Assembly (NCBI GenBank): GCA_949825025.1
Contig: OX463781.1
Span: 22,513,538 to 22,577,537 of the forward strand
Length of the DNA stretch: 64,000 nt
Direction: 5' to 3'
Source of the DNA: Siphlonurus alternatus
Taxonomy: Eukaryota; Arthropoda; Insecta; Ephemeroptera; Siphlonuridae
Shown: one piece after another, positions 54,062-64,000 of the stretch
How the letters are laid out: every line of letters begins with the position of its first letter
How positions within the stretch are numbered: position 1 is the first letter of the stretch
The notes under the pieces: model-generated
The model's database searches: none
What the model was told of the DNA's origin: nothing
What the model saw: the letters and a program-made list of their open reading frames with translations, nothing else
Made by a program: the position numbers and the translations under genes

Positions 54062-54708
54062 TACTACACATTTTTTTTTTAGACATTTTACTGGTTTATA
54101 AAGTAAGATTTACACACATTACATTAATTTTAATACATACATAACAATTATGTACAGTACATGATATATACCAAATTTCATGGAATAACTTGCCTGCAAT
54201 CTTCAATTTAAGGAAACTGTTGAGGCTTTAAACAAAATGTATTGAAAATTTAAAAGAACAAACTAAGAAGTGAAAGAAGTCATAGCACATGAAAATGTTG
54301 AAAATCTTTTAAATGAATTTTAAAGTGATGCTTCAAGACTTTTGCCTGCTGTAATACCTTGATCTGTAATGAAATTGCTGTTTATTCTTCTCCTTTACTT
54401 TAAAATTCCGCACATAATTATGATGTGCTCTTCTATGAAATTTTAACAAAATCATCAGCAAACTTGTATTCTTGACAGAATAATTTGGTTTCAAGCATAT
54501 TACTTTGCAGTATACATATAGAAAAACAATGAAAAATATGAAACTCTTAAATATTTCATTATTTTTTACAACATTAAAAAAAAGGAAAGACGTCATCTAG
54601 CTTGAGGAATACCATGAGTTGCTCATTCAAGCATGATTGAAAACATAAATAAAACAAGCTGTCCAGAAATAGTTTCAGAAGAAAGTTAATTTTTTTGGTA
54701 CACTTTTT

Positions 54709-57700
54709 CTATGAAACATTTTCCACTTCTTCTAGTGAGGCTTTGCGAGCTGGGGGTTCATAGTGAGGGGAAAGGGCCTTGCCGCGGTGACTGAACACGT
54801 AAAAGGAGGGGTTATTTCGAAGTGTTTCCCACGACTTCTCCTCAAGTTCCACATTGGCACGGATCTCCTTAAAGTCCCCTGCTATTTGCAGGACGCCATA
54901 CATTGTGATGAACAGGCTGATGATGCCTTGTGTCAGAATCTGTAGAAAAAAAAAAAAAAAAAAAAAAAGGTGTAATGGATATTAATTTCTGCTTGAGTAC
55001 ACTATACTTCCAGTTCATTCTACCTTATTTCAAACTAAAGTTTGAACTTTAGTAGCTACCCTGAACTGATGGACTTTATGTTAGTCAACTCAGCCTCTAT
55101 AGTTGCTTGAATAAAAAAAAAAAAAAAAAAATGTACACCAGTACTGTACACTGAATATCATTAGGCATTCAGTACCCACTTTTTGATGTTGTTCAGAACA
55201 TATTTCAGCCACATGAATGGTCAATATAAAACTAAAATTATGTTTATTAACAGCACGCATATCATCATAGCAGCTTCTAATTTGCTGAATTCAACTTGGT
55301 AAAAATTTCTAAATTGTTGACAGTTTTCTATGGACATTGGCAGTTTAGAAACTCCTTACCAAGTTGACTTTGGCAAATTAGAAGGTAATGTACATGTATG
55401 CAGATGTATATACACCTCGAGAAAAAGTTTTCATTACACCTGACTGTTTAAAGGACGCTGCAACTCCAGTACCATAGGGGTTAATAATTTGAAATTTCGG
55501 GGGAGGTGAGGGAAGTGATTAATTGCTAGATTCATTAACAAAGAAGTTAAGTTCATCATCATACCTCCACAGTGTGAGTGACTCCGCCCAGATGACACAG
55601 GTGTAACAAAAGCTTTGTCCAGAGGTGTACAACAAGGGACAAGGGTAACCATTGCATGGCTTCTCACACCTCAATAATCTCATTTCTCAACGAACTGCAC
55701 ACCCAAATCAGAGAAAGGAAGTTCCAAACAATAGAATAATAGCTGGCAATGTGCAGAATGAATATGTAGCTACCTATTCTGTACTGGGTAGTATGTATGT
55801 AAATATTATGTTCATCAACTTACATCAATAGGCAGTGAGTCAAATTCTTGCTCAGTAATCCTCAGGTATGTTCGATCTGCAACATAATTAAATGTTATAT
55901 TAAGGTCTTTCACGAACAATTAAAATTTGCTGCAGAATCACACCGCTTCAAAGACAAACCAAATTCATCTTTAATGACAAGCTTCAACTTAAAAATGCCG
56001 CAGCGCCGCATTCTGACATCGCTCTATAAGGTTTGTTAGGAGAAAAATCTTATTTATTTTTTCATTCAAATTCTATGCTGCACAAAATCTCGAATATTTT
56101 TTATGTTGTGTAAAGTGATCTTTCCCGTGGCTCATATGAATTATGTATTAATCTTGCCCTTCATAAGAACCGTCGGAAAAAATTAAAAACCAGGTATATA
56201 CCGCTGGGCACAGTACAGGAAAGATTGTAGCCAAACTCCTATACCTGCGCTACGGGGGAGCTGAAGTCAATTTTTGACACTTTTTGAATATTGGGTTAAG
56301 AGCTTACTTTTTTTTTTTTGTAAAAAATACTAGTTTTTTTTTTTTTTCTAATATTTTAGTGAAAGTTTCACTGTGCTAGCTTTAATAATTTCTGAGTTAG
56401 AGCAGATTATAGTTGATTCTCCTATACTATAACATTGCAGGATGCCCCATTTGGTCGTGCCCCTTTCCTATGATTTTAACATTGCGGCGGACAAACATGC
56501 CGTTGACGCGACCAGTTTTCGACTTTGATTCTAACATACGAAATGAAATGAAATAATCTTTATTTAGCTTTTGCTATTCAGTACAAATATAGTTTATATA
56601 TTGTTTTAATTAAACAATATAAAACAGGTGGTTCATAAAATTTATGATAGTTCATAGAATTTTATGCCTATAGTACAATACTTTTAGGATACAAAAAACC
56701 ATCTTAATAATTATATATTTTATAGTTACCAATTATAGCTATAAAAAATAAAATATATTATTGACTTAAGTAGGCATAAGAAGAAGTTTAAAATTAGGTT
56801 CAAAGATGTATAAAGGGCGCTAAAGTCTCTGACTACAGGGAAGGCAGCTGGCCCAGATGGTGTACCAGCAGCCTTTTTAAAGCTTAATATAGGTATGCAT
56901 TGTAGATATCAAACGTTTTTGTTCAAGGCTATTTTAAATGCAGGCGTCATCCCGCAGGGATAGAGGGAAGCATGGGTAACTCCCATTTATAAGGGCGGTG
57001 CTAAATGCGAAGCAAAAAATTATCGACCGGTCAGCTTGACCTCGGTGGTTTCCAAAGTTATGGAAAAAGTAATTGTTCGGTTTATGATGAGAGAGCTAGA
57101 GAACCAAAAGTTCTTTAGCAAAAGGCAACATGGATTTAGAAAACATTATTCTTGTGATACCCAGCTGTTGGGTTTTGTGCAGCAACTAGCAGATTGCTTA
57201 GACAGTAAAGGGGAAATGCATGCGGTGTTTCTGGACTTTGAGAAGGCTTTTGATAAGGTTCCGCACCGCATCGTGATAGATAAATTAAGGAGGAAGTGTA
57301 TGCTTGATGAATGCTTGGTTGATTTGATACAGGATTTTTTAAGGGATAGGGTTCAAAGAGTGAAGATTGGATCAACTTTCTCGGATGAGATAAGGGTGAC
57401 CTCAGGAGTTCCGCAGGGGAGCGTCCTCGGACCAATCTTGTTTTTGATTTTCATTGAAGATTTGCCGGAGGGAGTAGATTCTTTAATGAGGTTGTTTGCT
57501 GATGATAGTGTTTTGTATAGGAAAATAGTAAATGAGGAAGATAAGAGGAAGCTGCAAGAAGATCTAGATACTGTAGGTAGGTGGGTGGACAAAAATGGTA
57601 TGAGTCTTAATGTTGGCAAATGTTCGGTAAGTTAATTTTAGTAGGAAAAGAGTAAAAGAAGAAGCAGTATACTGTACCTAATGAGAGGAGAGGTACTTAG

Positions 57701-58659
57701 GGAGGACGATAAATATAAATACCTTGGGGTGGTTCTTCAGAGAGAGCTGAATTGGAATGAGCATATTAGGTATGTAACGTCAAAGGGAAGGAGAAATTTG
57801 GAGTTCGTTATGAGAAATCTGAAAGGGGCGACTGTATTGGTCAGAGACAAGGCCTATAAGACCTTAGTGAGACCAATACTGGAGTATGCATGTAGTGTGT
57901 GGGATCCATATAGGCAGATTGGAAAGAAGGAGTTGGAAAAGGTCCAGAGGAGGGCTGCTAGAAGAGTTATGGGTAGAATAAGAAAATGGAGATTAGTTGC
58001 AGATGACAAAAAGGTGTGGAAGGATTATGAAAGCGTGTCGAAAATGATTCAGATTTTGGAGTGGGAGCCACTTCAGGATAGGAGAAGATACAACCGATTA
58101 GGAAATTTGTTTAAAGTTAACAGGGAGATGGCAGGTTGGAGCGAGTTTAGTGACAGAACTAGGAAAGGTAGATATATTGGGAGGGGGGATCATCGGTGGA
58201 AGCTGAGTTCAGGGGTAGTGGAAGCATGATGTGGGAAAGTACTCTTTCATAAACCGAACAGTGAGGGAGTGGAATTCCCTGCCGTCCGAGGTGGTGGGGG
58301 CGGAGAGTTACGGGGGATTTAAGAGTGCGTTGAGCACTATATTGCGAGCCACCGTGGTTTAGCCACATTTGCCGCAGATGGTTAAATCTAAATCTAAATC
58401 ATATAATAAAAATCAAATGTAAGTAATTTCTTGCTCCCTAATAGCATACAGTATGATATGCTACAGGAAGGCTCAAACTATCAAACACAATTTTCGGCTT
58501 CATAATTTATCGTAGGCATTGATTTATATTTTAAAGCAAACAATAAAAAATCATTATTATTTTCAAATATAACTTACGTTGAGCTGCTGAATATGCAGAG
58601 TGGAATAAGGATAAAAATCCCACGAATAAAATAAACTTATTAACAGCTGATGATGCCAT
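54709..58659 (-). CDS. MMGT1: Membrane magnesium transporter 1 / ER membrane complex subunit 5
   Basis: The coding exons are 58578-58659, 55824-55876 and 54709-54939, with GT/AG borders and matching phases. The product is 121 aa (human 131). EMC5 is a two-pass subunit of the ER membrane complex, which inserts membrane proteins; the family is also described as a Mg2+ transporter. TM1 is KFILFVGFLSLFHSAYSAAQ (about 8-27), followed by the conserved HRTYLRITEQEFDSLPID loop. TM2 is ILTQGIISLFITMYGVLQIA (46-65). The cytosolic part has GDFKEIRANVELEEKSWETL and the signature NNPSFYVFSHRGKAL. The 2.7-kb intron 1 contains a decayed LINE in antisense orientation. The start is fixed by the conserved N-terminus. 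Confidence 0.95.
54940..55823. other. MMGT1 intron 2
   Basis: It is non-coding. It holds two A runs (54948-54968 and 55112-55130) and an imperfect inverted repeat near 55270-55385 (cttctaatttgctgaattca / gcaaattagaagg). Confidence 0.5.
56553..56620. repeat. Retroposon 3'-end fragment shared with 13021-13093
   Basis: gctattcagtacaaatatag with an upstream ctttatttagc and gaaatgaaatgaaa recalls a reversed retroposon 3' end. Confidence 0.45.
56810..58400 (+). pseudogene. Non-LTR retrotransposon, RT domain to 3' end, with frame breaks
   Basis: The reading starts with TTGKAAGPDGVPAAFLKL, has a stop near 56961, and resumes with KNYRPVSLTSVVSKVMEKVI. The long frame 57036-57635 holds RT motifs FLDFEKAFDKVPHR, SGVPQGSVLGP and the catalytic FADDS. 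It stops after LNVGKC. A frameshifted piece at 57681-58229 carries KYKYLGVVLQ, YACSVWDPY and EKVQRRAARRV. The 3' end is gccaccgtggtttagcc with an aaatct-repeat tail. It lies in MMGT1 intron 1 in antisense orientation and is related to jockey/CR1-group elements. The endonuclease part is missing (5' truncated). Confidence 0.88.
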
Positions 58660-59155
58660 GTTGGATTTTAAAAAAAAATTGTAGCCTCGCTGAAGGGCGC
58701 CAAAAAATTCGAACATCTGTGCATACACTGCATACCTGAGATTCCTGAGAATAATAATAACAGAAGGATGCAGGTGCCTGGGTTCACTGGGTTTCAAGAA
58801 TAAATAGACAAAAATATTTAATTATGAGAACAGTTCCTACTTGGGTGGACAAAGTCCAAGACCACGACAAAGTAGAACAATGGTAAGTTAATTCATAGAC
58901 AGCTAGTACACTTAAAATAATGATGAGATGATGATGATGATAATCATCTAATCTTCAATTGTAAGTGTATAATGCATGCTGCATGCATTATAGAAAAGTG
59001 ACTGACACTTTTATAACTATATTAAAGTAAATTAAAGATGAATCTCAGTAGGTGTTGATATCTCGCAATCGTACCGCCTGAATGCAACAAGACTTGCAGG
59101 GGACTTAGAACTCACCATCAATATTATATGTGGCATACAAATTTTGAAGCGAATC

Positions 59156-59925
59156 ATAAAGAGTAAAGAAGATGCAGTATACCTAATGAGAGGCGAGGTA
59201 CTTAGGGAGGACGATAAATATAAATACCTTGGGGTGGTTCTTCAGAGAGAGCTGAATTGGAATGAACATATTAGGTATGTAACGTCAAAGGGAAGGAGAA
59301 ATTTGGAGTTTGTTATGAGAAATCTGAAGGGGGCGACTGTATTTGTCAGAGACAATTAAGGCCTATAAGACCTTAGTGAGACCAATACTGGAGTATGCAT
59401 GTAGTGTGTGGGACCCATATAGGCAGATTGGAAAGAAGGAGTTGGAAAAGGTTCAGCGGAGGGCTGCTAGAAGAGTTATGGGTAGAATGAGAAAATGGAG
59501 ATTAGTTGCAGATGACAAAAAGGTGTGGAAAGATTATGAAAGCGTGTCGAAAATGATTCAGACTTTGGAGTGGGAGCCACTCGAGGAAAGGAGAAGGTAC
59601 AACCGATTAGGAAATTTGTTTAAAGTTAATAGGGAGATGGCAGGTTGGAGCGAGTTTAGCGATAGAACTAGGAAAGGTAGATATATTGGGAGGGGGGATC
59701 ATCAGTGGAAGCTGGAGTTCATGGGTAGTGGAAGCGATGTGGGAAAGTATTCCTTCATGAACCGAACAGTGAGGGAGTGGAACTCCCTGCCGTCCGAGGT
59801 GGTGGGGGCGGAGAGTTACGGGGGATTTAAGAGTGCGTTGAGCACTATATTGCGAGCCACCGTGGTTTAGCCACATTTGCCGCAGAGCGTTAAAATCTGA
59901 AATCTGAAATCTGTCTTATATCAGT
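59156..59925 (+). pseudogene. 5'-truncated LINE copy, same family as 56810-58400
   Basis: Frames 59144-59359 and 59343-59870 encode the region after the RT palm (KYKYLGVVLQ, YACSVWDPY, EKVQRRAARRVMGR, KYSFMNRTVREWNSL). A frameshift near 59355 separates them. By eye it is nearly identical to 57681-58370. It ends gccaccgtggtttagcc followed by aaatctg repeats and is inserted into repeat R. Confidence 0.88.
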
Positions 59926-60066
59926 TTTGTGAAAACTGAGGTAGAAGTTTAACATTGGCCTTATGGACGGAAACCGGAAATGGAGCTGTTGTAAGAAAAC
60001 TGCAAGACTGAATTTAATTTGCTCAAACCATAAGCGTTTAAGTTTTAAAACATTCTTGATTTTTTA

Positions 60067-61204
60067 AGATAAATAAGATAAGATAAATAGCAGTGTGTAC
60101 ACACATTACATGCATACACCCCTGCTTGCGGCTATTGTGGGTATTCCACCACGGTGGCTCGCTTGCTTGCGGCTGACTCTCTCAGCCCCTCCCTGAACTC
60201 ACCAACACTCTGAGAGCATCGATCCACAAGCCCAGAGTCCAACAAATTCCACTTCCTCACCGTTCTTCTCAAAAAAGAATACTTGCCCACATCATTTTTG
60301 CTTCTTCTATACTCCAACTTCCAATCATGGTCCCTCCTACCCTTATAACGCCCTTTCTCAGTACGATCGCCAAGCTCCACCCAGCCCTTTTGGTTCCTAG
60401 TTATTTTATACATTGTTATCAGTCTACTTTGCTTCCTCCTTTCCTCTAAATCCTCCCATCCCAGTTGCTCTATCATTTTGGTCACACTCTCTCTTCCCTT
60501 ATAAATTTTGCTTTTATCACAGGTAAAGCTCCACTTCCCCTTTTCTAGAACCCTTCTTGCTGCTCGTCTTTGGATCTTTTCCATCTCTTTCTTTCCTTTT
60601 GCTCTATACGGGTCCCACGCATTACATCCATATTCCATTATTGGTCTAATCAGAGACTTGCATGCTTTTTCTCTTACTGTCCTGCCTGCCCCCTTAAGGT
60701 TCCTCATTACAAACTCAAGATTCCTTCTGCTCTTTGCCGTTACATACCTGATATGTTCATCCCAGTTAAGTTTGCACTGAAGCATTACTCCCAGATATTT
60801 GTATTTGTCCTCTAATTTGATTTCTTCCCCCTCCATAAAATATTTAACCTGACTTTGCTCCCTTCTTCTGTTGAACTTAACCACGCTACATTTCCCAACA
60901 TTAAGCTTCATTTTATTAGCTCCTATCCATATACCCACTGTCTCCAGATCCTTTTGTAAAATTTGCTCATCCTGCTTATTACTTATTGTCTTATAGATTA
61001 CGCTGTCATCAGCAAAAAGCTTCATCTCCGACTCCAAATTCTGTACAATATCATTAATAAAAATAATAAAAAGTAACGGCCCTAGCACACTACCCTGAGG
61101 GACTCCGGAAGTAACCTTCATTACCTCAGACAACGTTTGCCCTAGCTTGACTCTCTGTACCCTGTCAGTTAGAAAATCCTCTGTAAAATTTATCATTCAT
61201 TAAA
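60067..61204 (-). mobile_element. 5'-truncated LINE with a long intact RT frame
   Basis: The 354-codon frame 61196-60132 (minus) is free of stops. It has SGVPQGSVLGPLLFIIFIND, the FADDS catalytic motif, KLNVGKCSVVKF, KYKYLGVMLQ, MEYGCNAWDPY, EKIQRRAARRV and KYSFLRRTVRKWNLL. It is truncated within the RT palm, so the endonuclease and fingers are absent. The 3' end carries a gataa-type repeat tail (60067-60090). It is clearly related to the other copies here but a distinct subfamily. It is inserted in repeat R in the opposite orientation. Confidence 0.88.
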
Positions 61205-61468
61205 ATTTATCATTAAAATTTATTTCATTCGATTTTCGTTTGCAGGGAAATATTCTTTGATTCCGAAGTAACTCATGAGATTAATCGTTAAAAAAAAATA
61301 TATATGGAGATATTTTTACTCTACTATCAACTATAAATTTTGCTTGATGACGACATGACTGAATGATTAAATAAATGTGCCCTCTAGACTCTCTGATAAT
61401 ATGCATATTTATATATAAGATATATATATATATATATATAATATATAATAATATATTATTATAATTAT

Positions 61469-61612
61469 ACCCTTGAGACCATTTTACCCTTTCGGGTGTG
61501 GCAGGCCGATATTTAGCCTTGTCAGTAAAAGTTATCTTGCGACCATGCAGCTTACCAGGCTGCCAGAACCCTTTTCCTGCACTCTTCTGGGCTCCTACTA
61601 CCCAAGGTGTAT
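61469..61612 (-). mobile_element. Truncated copy of the tRNA-derived SINE (3' part)
   Basis: It matches 51070-51215 (gccgatatttagccttgtca, cctgcactcttctgggctcc). It stops before the tRNA-like head, at ctcctactaccc. Confidence 0.7.
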
Positions 61613-61614
61613 AG

Positions 61615-61721
61615 AGGTTTATAAGGTGGTGGTAAGTGAGCTTTTTGACCGCGCGGTTACTCGGCAGGGGCAAGGAGCGGCTGAGGCTGTTGTGACGTCA
61701 GCGCGAGACCTCAGCCAGCAG
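61615..61721 (+). other. Possible orphan exon
   Basis: An ag (61613-61614) precedes an open, GC-richer frame reading VYKVVVSELFDRAVTRQGQG followed by AAEAVVTSARDLSQQ. It ends in cagcag followed by gtaaac, a good donor. It looks like a helical coding exon of a plus-strand gene, but no partner exon is visible in the AT-rich DNA on either side. Confidence 0.3.
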
Positions 61722-62944
61722 GTAAACCAGCATTCTCCCCGCTCTAAGCAATGCTGTTTTCTTAATATTCGAAGCAATTTACGATTCTTTTTAGAGCATA
61801 AATAATAAGATATTCTTATAAACGATACACATGAGTTGGTAATATGACTAATACAACTATCATTTGGTTGCAATATTATATTCATATAATGTTTTTAACC
61901 CGGTTAAAATTAGGAATAATATTAAAAAAATTATAGTAACATTTTTGTTCTTTTTAGTTTTTAGAAATTATATAACTTTAATATATTTATATATTCTGTA
62001 TAGCATAATACATCACGTACAAATGTCACATCGACAGTGTGAAAAGAAAGTCATCAATATTTTTCAGATTTTGTTGACTGATAAAATATTCATTGAAAGG
62101 CATATATTTTATGTAACAAAGATATTTCAATCTTGACTAGTAACATTGTATCTCTTGAGTGCTGTATTAAATAATACAAAAATTTGGTTGCAATATAAAA
62201 ATGTTTCAATGTTCTTAATAAGTGAATAATTGTAAATATTGTAATAATGTCATAATTGAAAATTTTAAATTGTTGGCACCCAATGTAATGTTGCCGGTTG
62301 ACTATGCTCTGAAAAATAAAAAAAAAATAAAATAAATCAGAAGAGAGGACCATGCAAACATATTATGGATATCATTAGATACCGAAAGATCCAGTAATTA
62401 GAGCAGTTTGGGTACAAAAATATGTTATCGAGATGGAAAGTGGGATTAAATAAATTGCGTGTGTTCAGTGTTATAATTTACTGAGACGGATTAAGGGCGA
62501 GATTTTCAGGAAGAACTATTATGCTTGGGACGTTGGAAATAAGAAGTGAGCTTATATAATTATTAATTATGTTATAATATTAAAATAACAATGATGTAAT
62601 TTTCTTTGCAAAACACGATACTAAAATGTAGTCATGGTGCTGATGAAAAGGGAAATTTATTTACTGCAAATAATTTACAATAATTAACAAAAATAATTTT
62701 ATTATGTTCAGTGGATATGAATTTATATACCTGTAATAAAGTTCAATAATAAATAATATACTTATTTCTTAATGTAATATGTATAGTATTTTTTTAAGTT
62801 TTTTTTTTAGTTAATTCGTTAAATTGATGTATTTGTATTTTTTTTTATTTTTTAATCAAACCCTAACTGGGTACTTCTACATATCAATTACTCACTAAGT
62901 TTGAAACTCCGAACCTTCCGAAACCCTAACTTAGCGTTTCGCGG
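61722..62944. other. Non-coding AT-rich spacer
   Basis: No gene was found on either strand. Confidence 0.5.
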
Positions 62945-63245
62945 GCTTTTCCGGAACGGGGGCGGCCACGGCATTGCAATCCATCCCGGCATGTGCCTGC
63001 AGCGACTGAGGGAAATGTGGAAACCTCAGCCAGGACGGACGCTATACAGCTTTTGTCAATGAACCGGAAGTGCAATGGTTCAAAGCCAGGGAAACCACAT
63101 ATAGTGAAAAAGCATAACGATTTACCCCTGGGTGGGAAACATTTTCATTGTTGAAAATGGTCACCCATCCAACTACTAACAACGCTCGGCGTTGTTTGAC
63201 TTCGGTGATCTGACGAGACCCGGTCAAGCGCACTTCGCCACACAC
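62945..63245 (-). mobile_element. 5S rRNA-derived SINE, copy 2
   Basis: On the minus strand 63242-63159 reads gatcaccgaagtcaaacaac and a gttagtagttggatgggtga block from 5S rRNA. The same tail as at 9340-9748 follows (ctgaggtttcc, cgtcctggc on the minus strand). It is diverged from copy 1 and lacks much of the middle. Confidence 0.78.
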
Positions 63246-63806
63246 CCATCAGATTATATATAAATCTAATTATTGGTGAATTAATTATTTATAATTTGTA
63301 TTATTATGGGATATATATAATAATAATGATGTTTTTAACCGCGCGCATTGAACGTAAATATTATTAAATTATATGTTTTAATTTAAAAAAGTAGAAATTT
63401 TAAATACATCGCCTATTTCTTGATAAAAAATAAATCTAATTTTAACTATTAATAATATATTTGCAGAAAATTAAAAATAGCTTTGCCATCCCTTCTTTTA
63501 GGTCGGCATGAGTTGACACCAGTAATTAATTAAGTGAAACTCACCAGCTTTCTTTTAAGTGACCCATCTTTTCCCGATAAAGTCCATCCATTGAACCCTA
63601 ACAGATGAACTTAACTAACGAGTCAGGCCACCACTTGGTCCATGACGCCCCACTTGACGTCCGAGTCCCCCGCAACGCCTGTCGAGTCCGATTCAGATAT
63701 GAAAAAACGCGTGTGAATTCGGTGATAAAATTATGGTGCAATTAATGCAAAGTGAAATAGATTAGTTAAGAAGTGAACTATATATATAAGATGTTTTAGG
63801 ACATCA

Positions 63807-63838
<32 letters not shown>

Positions 63839-64000
63839 ATACGGTTAGAAGAAAAAAGAATTGTCAGATTGTGAATGTATATAATATAATTGTTAATTTA
63901 CGTTTGATTCACATGCTGTACTATACCTGAATGTAACTTTTACATATGGTATATCGTTGATAATTTCATTAATATTTATAATTATTTACTCTTTGTTAGT
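63246..64000. other. Non-coding end region
   Basis: No gene was found. A GC-richer patch at about 63585-63695 has no recognisable product. A T run of about 29 lies at 63806-63834. Confidence 0.45.

Larger units (their letters stand above)
59066..61290 (+). repeat. Dispersed repeat R, split by two LINE insertions
   Basis: Segments 59066-59156, 59925-60066 and 61205-61290 align in order with the uninterrupted copy at 10226-10547: ctgaatgcaacaagacttgc, then aggtagaagtttaacattgg and ttaagttttaaaacattctt, then agggaaatattctttga. The two gaps are filled by LINE copies in opposite orientations. Confidence 0.8.

Noticed and set aside
54709..58659. Treating the LINE at 56810-58400 as part of the host gene
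   Set aside because: It is on the opposite strand, inside intron 1, and has its own RT motifs and tail.

Overview
The window is eukaryotic nuclear DNA, very AT-rich and full of short introns with GT/AG borders, microsatellites and palindromic transposons. Gene structures, encoded proteins and repeat types point to an arthropod. A crustacean is plausible, but that is inference.

Four conserved genes can be reconstructed exon by exon on the minus strand. They are TAF6 (TFIID subunit, 15012-19898, 12 coding exons, 587 aa), an ER class I alpha-1,2-mannosidase MAN1B1 (35774-42771, 10 exons, 592 aa), SPAG1/DNAAF13 (46731-52919, 10 exons, 515 aa) and MMGT1/EMC5 (54709-58659, 3 exons, 121 aa). The plus strand carries three genes I cannot name. 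Two are roughly 100-aa secreted proteins (3908-6757 and 12076-14123), both with a phase-0 intron inside the signal peptide. The third is a 136-aa protein (27337-27747) whose Cys-rich tail ends in a CaaX box. The genes do not form one pathway. MAN1B1 and EMC5 both act in the ER, TAF6 is a general transcription factor and SPAG1 is an axonemal dynein assembly factor.

Layout: 1-3760 is gene-free and holds nested snapback MITEs. 3767-6834 is secreted gene 1, with a CRE in its promoter and a 720-bp palindrome in its intron. 6835-11340 holds microsatellites, a 5S-derived SINE and a composite hAT element. 11960-14355 is secreted gene 2. 14823-20003 is TAF6 with an NRF-1-like promoter site. 20004-27330 is mostly empty, with two GC-rich islands and small palindromes. 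27337 is the CaaX gene. 28068-35680 is empty apart from hAT MITEs and a LINE fragment. 35774-42771 is MAN1B1. 43508-44950 is a dead LINE. 46731-53000 is SPAG1 with a LINE, a tRNA-derived SINE and MITEs in its introns, and an X-box in its promoter. 54709-58659 is MMGT1 with a LINE in intron 1. 59066-61290 is a repeat interrupted by two LINEs. The rest is AT-rich with a second 5S SINE.

The most striking structure is a 2,629-bp foldback transposon (39469-42097) in MAN1B1 intron 3. It has a perfect 9-bp target-site duplication, long inverted arms built from a ~145-bp tandem unit (about ten copies in one arm, four in the other), and it sits 18 nt plus the duplication away from a splice donor.
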